NCBI RefSeq assembly: GCF_031180965.1
Contig: NZ_JAPSLH010000017.1
Location: 1 to 64,000 of the forward strand
From: Chelativorans sp.
GTDB taxonomy: Bacteria; Pseudomonadota; Alphaproteobacteria; Rhizobiales; Rhizobiaceae
Direction: 5' to 3'
Length of the DNA: 64,000 bases
Shown: positions 61,248 through 64,000 of the stretch, piece after piece
Layout: each line of letters opens with the position of its first letter
How positions within the stretch are numbered: position 1 is the first letter of the stretch
The notes under the pieces: model-generated
Database searches by the model: none
The model's input: the letters and a program-made list of their open reading frames with translations, nothing else
Told to the model about the DNA's origin: nothing
Translations under genes and position numbers: made by a program

Positions 61248-61729
61248 GCAGACTGACTTTAAAGACTGAAGGCGATACGCATGTGGTCGTCACCCGCCGG
61301 TTCGCGGCACCGCCGCAGGCGGTCTTCCGCGCCCATACGGAAACGCAGCTGATCCAGAAGTGGATGCTCGGTCCGGATGGGTGGACGATGCCGGTCTGTA
61401 TCAACGAGCCGAAGCCGGGCGGCAAGATCCGCTACGAGTGGTCAGACGGGAAGGGAGGCGGATTCTATCTCACCGGCGAATTCATCTCCCTCGAACCCTT
61501 CCGGAGGATCGTGCATGTGGAGCGGATGCATCTGCCCGATCCCACGCCCGACAATCATGTGGAGACCGTCTTCGAGCCTGACGGCGAGGGCACGCTGATG
61601 ACGATGCGCATGACCCTTCCGGACGCCGAGACCAGGAGCGCGATGCTGGCGACGGGCATGGAGCATGGCATGGAAGCAAGTTACCAGCGGCTTGAGGAAA
61701 CCCTGAAGGCCACCGGCCAGTCGGGCTGA
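61244..61729 (+). CDS. SRPBCC/AHSA1-domain protein
   Basis: The 161-residue protein has the START-like AHSA1 pattern: VVVTRRFAAPPQAVFRAHTETQLIQKWMLGPDGWTMP, a FISLEPFRRIVHVER strand and the long C-terminal helix MEHGMEASYQRLEETL. These proteins bind small hydrophobic ligands. ArsR-AHSA1 pairs are very common and usually coupled, as here (ATGA overlap). The ligand is unknown. Confidence 0.9.
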   Translation: MSRLTLKTEGDTHVVVTRRFAAPPQAVFRAHTETQLIQKWMLGPDGWTMPVCINEPKPGGKIRYEWSDGKGGGFYLTGEFISLEPFRRIVHVERMHLPDPTPDNHVETVFEPDGEGTLMTMRMTLPDAETRSAMLATGMEHGMEASYQRLEETLKATGQSG

Positions 61730-61945
61730 CGGGTAGGTCGCAGGAGCGGGGCGGTCGCGGTTGCTCGCCGCGCCGCGGTAAGCGTCGGCCGCGGGGCCAG
61801 GGCGCCTGCCCCTGTCCGCCCGAATTTCTCCCGGCACCAGCAAAAGTAACAGCCTGTCACCCAATGTGAGGAAACCGCCGGCCTTGCTGCGCATTGGATG
61901 GGAGGCTGCCCGATGCGGGCTCCGTAAAGGAAAGGGAGACATGTA

Positions 61946-62176
61946 ATGAGGAAGCTTCTGATTGGTCTCGTGTCCGGCACTGCCCTTCTGGGCCTGGCCG
62001 CTTGCGGCGACACTGACGACACCACCACGCAGAGCGTGGAACCCGGCGGCACGCAGCAGACCATGCCCCCGGCTGGCGGCGATGCGGGCGCGGGTGGCGG
62101 TGCGGCCACAGGCGGTGCGCAGACTGGCGCCGGCGGAACGGGCGCTGGCGGCGCGGCCGGAACCGGCGGTCAGTAA
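61946..62176 (+). CDS. Small glycine-rich lipoprotein
   Basis: The 76-residue precursor has a lipoprotein signal with lipobox LAAC (Cys20) and then a 56-residue mature part that is mostly Gly, Ala, Thr and Gln (GAGGGAATGGAQTGAGGTGAGG). It is low complexity with no domain. AAAGGGAGAC stands before the ATG, and a terminator follows. It is likely an abundant envelope lipoprotein of unknown role. Confidence 0.8.
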   Translation: MRKLLIGLVSGTALLGLAACGDTDDTTTQSVEPGGTQQTMPPAGGDAGAGGGAATGGAQTGAGGTGAGGAAGTGGQ

Positions 62177-62254
62177 GACACGCGAAAGTACCCGAAGCTC
62201 CGTCGCTTCGGCGGAACGGCCCTCGAGCATACTCGGGCCGGGCTTTGGGAAAGC

Positions 62255-62289
62255 AGAAAGGCCGGGAAGGACCGGCCTTTCTCTTTTTT
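62255..62289 (+). terminator. Rho-independent terminator
   Basis: An 11-bp perfect stem (62255-62265 with 62272-62282) with a GAAGGA loop is followed by CTTTTTT. It closes the small lipoprotein transcript. Confidence 0.92.
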
Positions 62290-62405
62290 GCGGGACTGGG
62301 TTTCCCTTGGCACGCCGGACAAAGACTGGAATTCCACGCAGCACCGGATGCGACGAAAAAGCAGTCTCGAAATCGCCGTCAAATCGTTTTAGAAGTGCGG
62401 ATCAA

Positions 62406-63116
62406 ATGTCTATTCTCTTCCGCATTTCAGAGTTCGTCGCGCGCACCTCGGGCAGCGCGCTGTCTGCGCTTGTCGAGGCGGTGCGCACCTTTTTGGGCGG
62501 CGATCCAGAGCTGCGCCGCCGGGTCGCCTTCTCCATCGCGCTCATCGCCCTTTCTGCCAAGATGGCCAAGGCCGACGGCGTGGTCTCGCCCAACGAGGTA
62601 CGCGCCTTCCACGAGATCTTCTCGGTGCCGCGCGAAGAAATGCGCAATGTGATGCGGCTCTACGACCTCGCCAAGGGCGACGTCGCCGGCTTCGAGGCCT
62701 ATGCCGAGCAGATGGCCGGGCTGTGCGGCTCGGGCTCCAGGAACTGCCCGATGCTGGAGGATATTCTCGACGGGTTGTTTCATATCGCGAAGGCCGATGG
62801 CGTCTTGCACGAGCGCGAGCACGATTTCCTGGCGCGGGTGGCGGATATATTTGCCATCAGCGAGAGCCGCTATGCGCGAATACGCGCCCGCCATCTGGCC
62901 GGCGGCAAGTCGGATCCCTTCCTCCTGCTCGGCGTCAGCCCGGATACTCCTTTCCCGGAGATCAAGCGGCGCTACCGCGAGCTTGTGTTCCAGAACCATC
63001 CGGACAGGCTGATGGCGCGTGGCGTTCCGGCGGAGTTCCTGGCCATCGCCAATGCGCGGCTCGCGGCGCTGAACGCCGCCTTCGAGCAGATCGAAAAGGG
63101 CTGGATGCCCGCATGA
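62406..63116 (+). CDS. TerB-DnaJ (DjlA-like) co-chaperone
   Basis: The 236-residue protein has a TerB-like domain (about 40-165, with two helical repeats around AKMAKADGVVSPNEVRAF and HIAKADGVLHEREHDF) and a C-terminal J domain (about 173-236). The J domain has the HPD motif in FQNHPDRLM. It should stimulate DnaK. Unlike E. coli DjlA it has no clear membrane anchor. The start at 62406 opens MSILFRISEFVARTS; the frame back to 61962 crosses a terminator. It overlaps the amidase gene (ATGA). Confidence 0.88.
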   Translation: MSILFRISEFVARTSGSALSALVEAVRTFLGGDPELRRRVAFSIALIALSAKMAKADGVVSPNEVRAFHEIFSVPREEMRNVMRLYDLAKGDVAGFEAYAEQMAGLCGSGSRNCPMLEDILDGLFHIAKADGVLHEREHDFLARVADIFAISESRYARIRARHLAGGKSDPFLLLGVSPDTPFPEIKRRYRELVFQNHPDRLMARGVPAEFLAIANARLAALNAAFEQIEKGWMPA

Positions 63117-63868
63117 CGGGCTTCAAACCCGATTGTGCAAAAGCGGCGGTCCGCGCCTCACCCAATTTCAACGAGCGACGGGACGGACGGAAGCCCGATG
63201 CGCTCATCCTCCACTATACGGCCATGGAGACCGGAGAAAGCGCGGAGGACTGGCTTTGCAGCCCGGTCAGCGAGGTCTCCTGCCACTATCTCGTTCACGA
63301 GGACGGGCGGGTGGTGCAGATGGTGCCCGAGGCTGGGCGCGCCTGGCATGCGGGCAAGGGCTCATGGAACGGCGAGAGTGACGTCAACTCCTTTTCCATC
63401 GGCATCGAGATTGTCAATCCGGGTCACCGCTTCGGCTATCCCGACTTTCCGGTCACGCAGATCGAGGCCGTGATCCAACTCTGCCACGACATCTGCCGCC
63501 GTCACTCGATCCCGCCGCGAAGGGTGCTCGCCCATTCCGACACAGCGCCGGGCCGCAAGATCGATCCGGGCGAGAAATTCCCCTGGGGACTGCTGGCCCG
63601 CCGCGGCATCGGCCATCTCGTGGAACCCTCGCCGCTCACCGACGGCGAGAACCTCGCGCTGGGCAGGCGAGGGGAGGCCGTGGAAGAGCTGCAGAGGCAG
63701 CTTGCCGCCTATGGATACGGCATCGCGCCCTCGGGGCAATTCGACAAGGAGACCGAAACGGTCGTCGCCGCCTTCCAGCGGCATTTCCGGCCGGCGCGCG
63801 TTGACGGGATTGCCGATCCGTCTACCCGGGATACCCTCGCAAGGCTCCTCGCAGCGCTGCCGGGATAG
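63113..63868 (+). CDS. N-acetylmuramoyl-L-alanine amidase (AmiD-like) with peptidoglycan-binding domain
   Basis: The 251-residue zinc amidase has the amidase_2 fold. His34 in LILHYTAME, RAWHAGKGSW, FSIGIEIVNPG and LAHSDTAPGRKIDPG supply the zinc ligands and catalytic residues. The tail (about 186-248, LGRRGEAVEELQRQL...) is a PG_binding_1 domain. It cuts the amide bond between MurNAc and the peptide. No signal peptide is visible, so it may work on recycled anhydro-muropeptides in the cytosol. Confidence 0.9.
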   Translation: MTGFKPDCAKAAVRASPNFNERRDGRKPDALILHYTAMETGESAEDWLCSPVSEVSCHYLVHEDGRVVQMVPEAGRAWHAGKGSWNGESDVNSFSIGIEIVNPGHRFGYPDFPVTQIEAVIQLCHDICRRHSIPPRRVLAHSDTAPGRKIDPGEKFPWGLLARRGIGHLVEPSPLTDGENLALGRRGEAVEELQRQLAAYGYGIAPSGQFDKETETVVAAFQRHFRPARVDGIADPSTRDTLARLLAALPG

Positions 63869-64000
63869 GGGCGCAGCAGCCGGTTTTCTCGAACTATGTT
63901 TCAGGCGGTCACGCTTGTTGACCGGGCCTGCCCTTTTCAGTTCATCTTCCCCGGTAAAACCCCAGGCATCGGAAACGGGGCGCCCTATCCGTTGCACCGA
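63869..64000. other. Edge region, nothing assigned
   Basis: The last 132 bases hold no gene I can support. A short plus-strand frame opens at an ATG near 63894 and stays open to the window end, but it has no clear ribosome site and no recognisable protein text. Confidence 0.4.

Noticed and set aside
63362-63997. A 211-codon minus-strand frame at the right edge
   Set aside because: It is mostly the complement of the amidase gene, with no ribosome site and no family likeness.

Overview
The window looks like chromosomal DNA of a GC-rich alphaproteobacterium of the order Hyphomicrobiales (Rhizobiales), probably near Mesorhizobium, Chelativorans, Nitratireductor or Aquamicrobium. The reasons are: a BP26/Omp28-type SIMPL protein of the Brucella kind, YcgN and DUF2293 proteins, an ArsR-methyltransferase fusion next to metF, PhoB-type sites ahead of btaAB (betaine-lipid synthesis), a pca operon, and HWE-kinase signalling. 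The genus is an inference from gene content and protein style; no rRNA is present. Almost everything is coding, genes overlap by ATGA or TGATG, and no insertion sequence, prophage or CRISPR array was seen.

Layout. 1-5.7 kb: envelope genes (end of a beta-barrel protein, tRNA-Ile2, SIMPL protein, an OmpA-family protein with a long Pro/Ala/Glu domain, and a secreted Cys-motif protein). 5.8-12.1 kb: a vitamin B12 uptake operon, btuB-btuF-btuC-btuD-tonB, behind a clear cobalamin riboswitch. 12.4-21.2 kb: a peptide-type ABC importer (binding protein, two permeases, fused double ATPase) followed by preT-preA, the first step of reductive pyrimidine breakdown. 21.3-24.0 kb: a GST/MarR pair with twin operators, then an Rrf2 regulator-peroxidase-DoxX redox group. 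24.1-28.0 kb: protocatechuate operon pcaCHGB with a divergent AraC regulator. 28.1-37.8 kb: the rest of pyrimidine breakdown (NMT1-type ABC importer, cupin, dihydropyrimidinase, N-carbamoyl-beta-alanine amidase, omega-aminotransferase, RutR), with a PemK/MazF toxin-antitoxin pair lodged inside the operon. 37.8-43.9 kb: small proteins, a methyltransferase, a glycolipid-binding-family protein, a TPP-enzyme/CoA-transferase pair, and a lipase-like hydrolase. 44.0-49.5 kb: EttA, an HWE histidine kinase with a single-domain response regulator, a KAS III-like enzyme and a MOSC protein. 49.5-54 kb: DUF2293, AraC, a DUF1579-VOC fusion, ArsR-methyltransferase plus metF, and a 28-residue membrane microprotein. 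54-64 kb: DMT exporter, group IV PLP decarboxylase, GH25 lipoprotein, serine hydrolase, btaBA, ArsR/AHSA1 pair, small lipoprotein, TerB-DnaJ protein and an amidase.

How they work together. preTA, the dihydropyrimidinase, the amidase and the aminotransferase would carry uracil or thymine to malonate (or methylmalonate) semialdehyde. RutR-like palindromes precede both halves, so they probably form one regulon although the pca operon separates them. The most noteworthy unexplained structures are: a 42-bp near-perfect palindrome that includes the ribosome binding site of the arsR-methyltransferase/metF operon; five PhoB-type half-sites phased at about 11 bp before btaA; a palindromic repeat read in frame as the N-terminus of BtuF; a mirrored pair of G-quadruplex-type motifs between convergent genes; and the TPP-enzyme/CoA-transferase operon, whose substrate I cannot assign.
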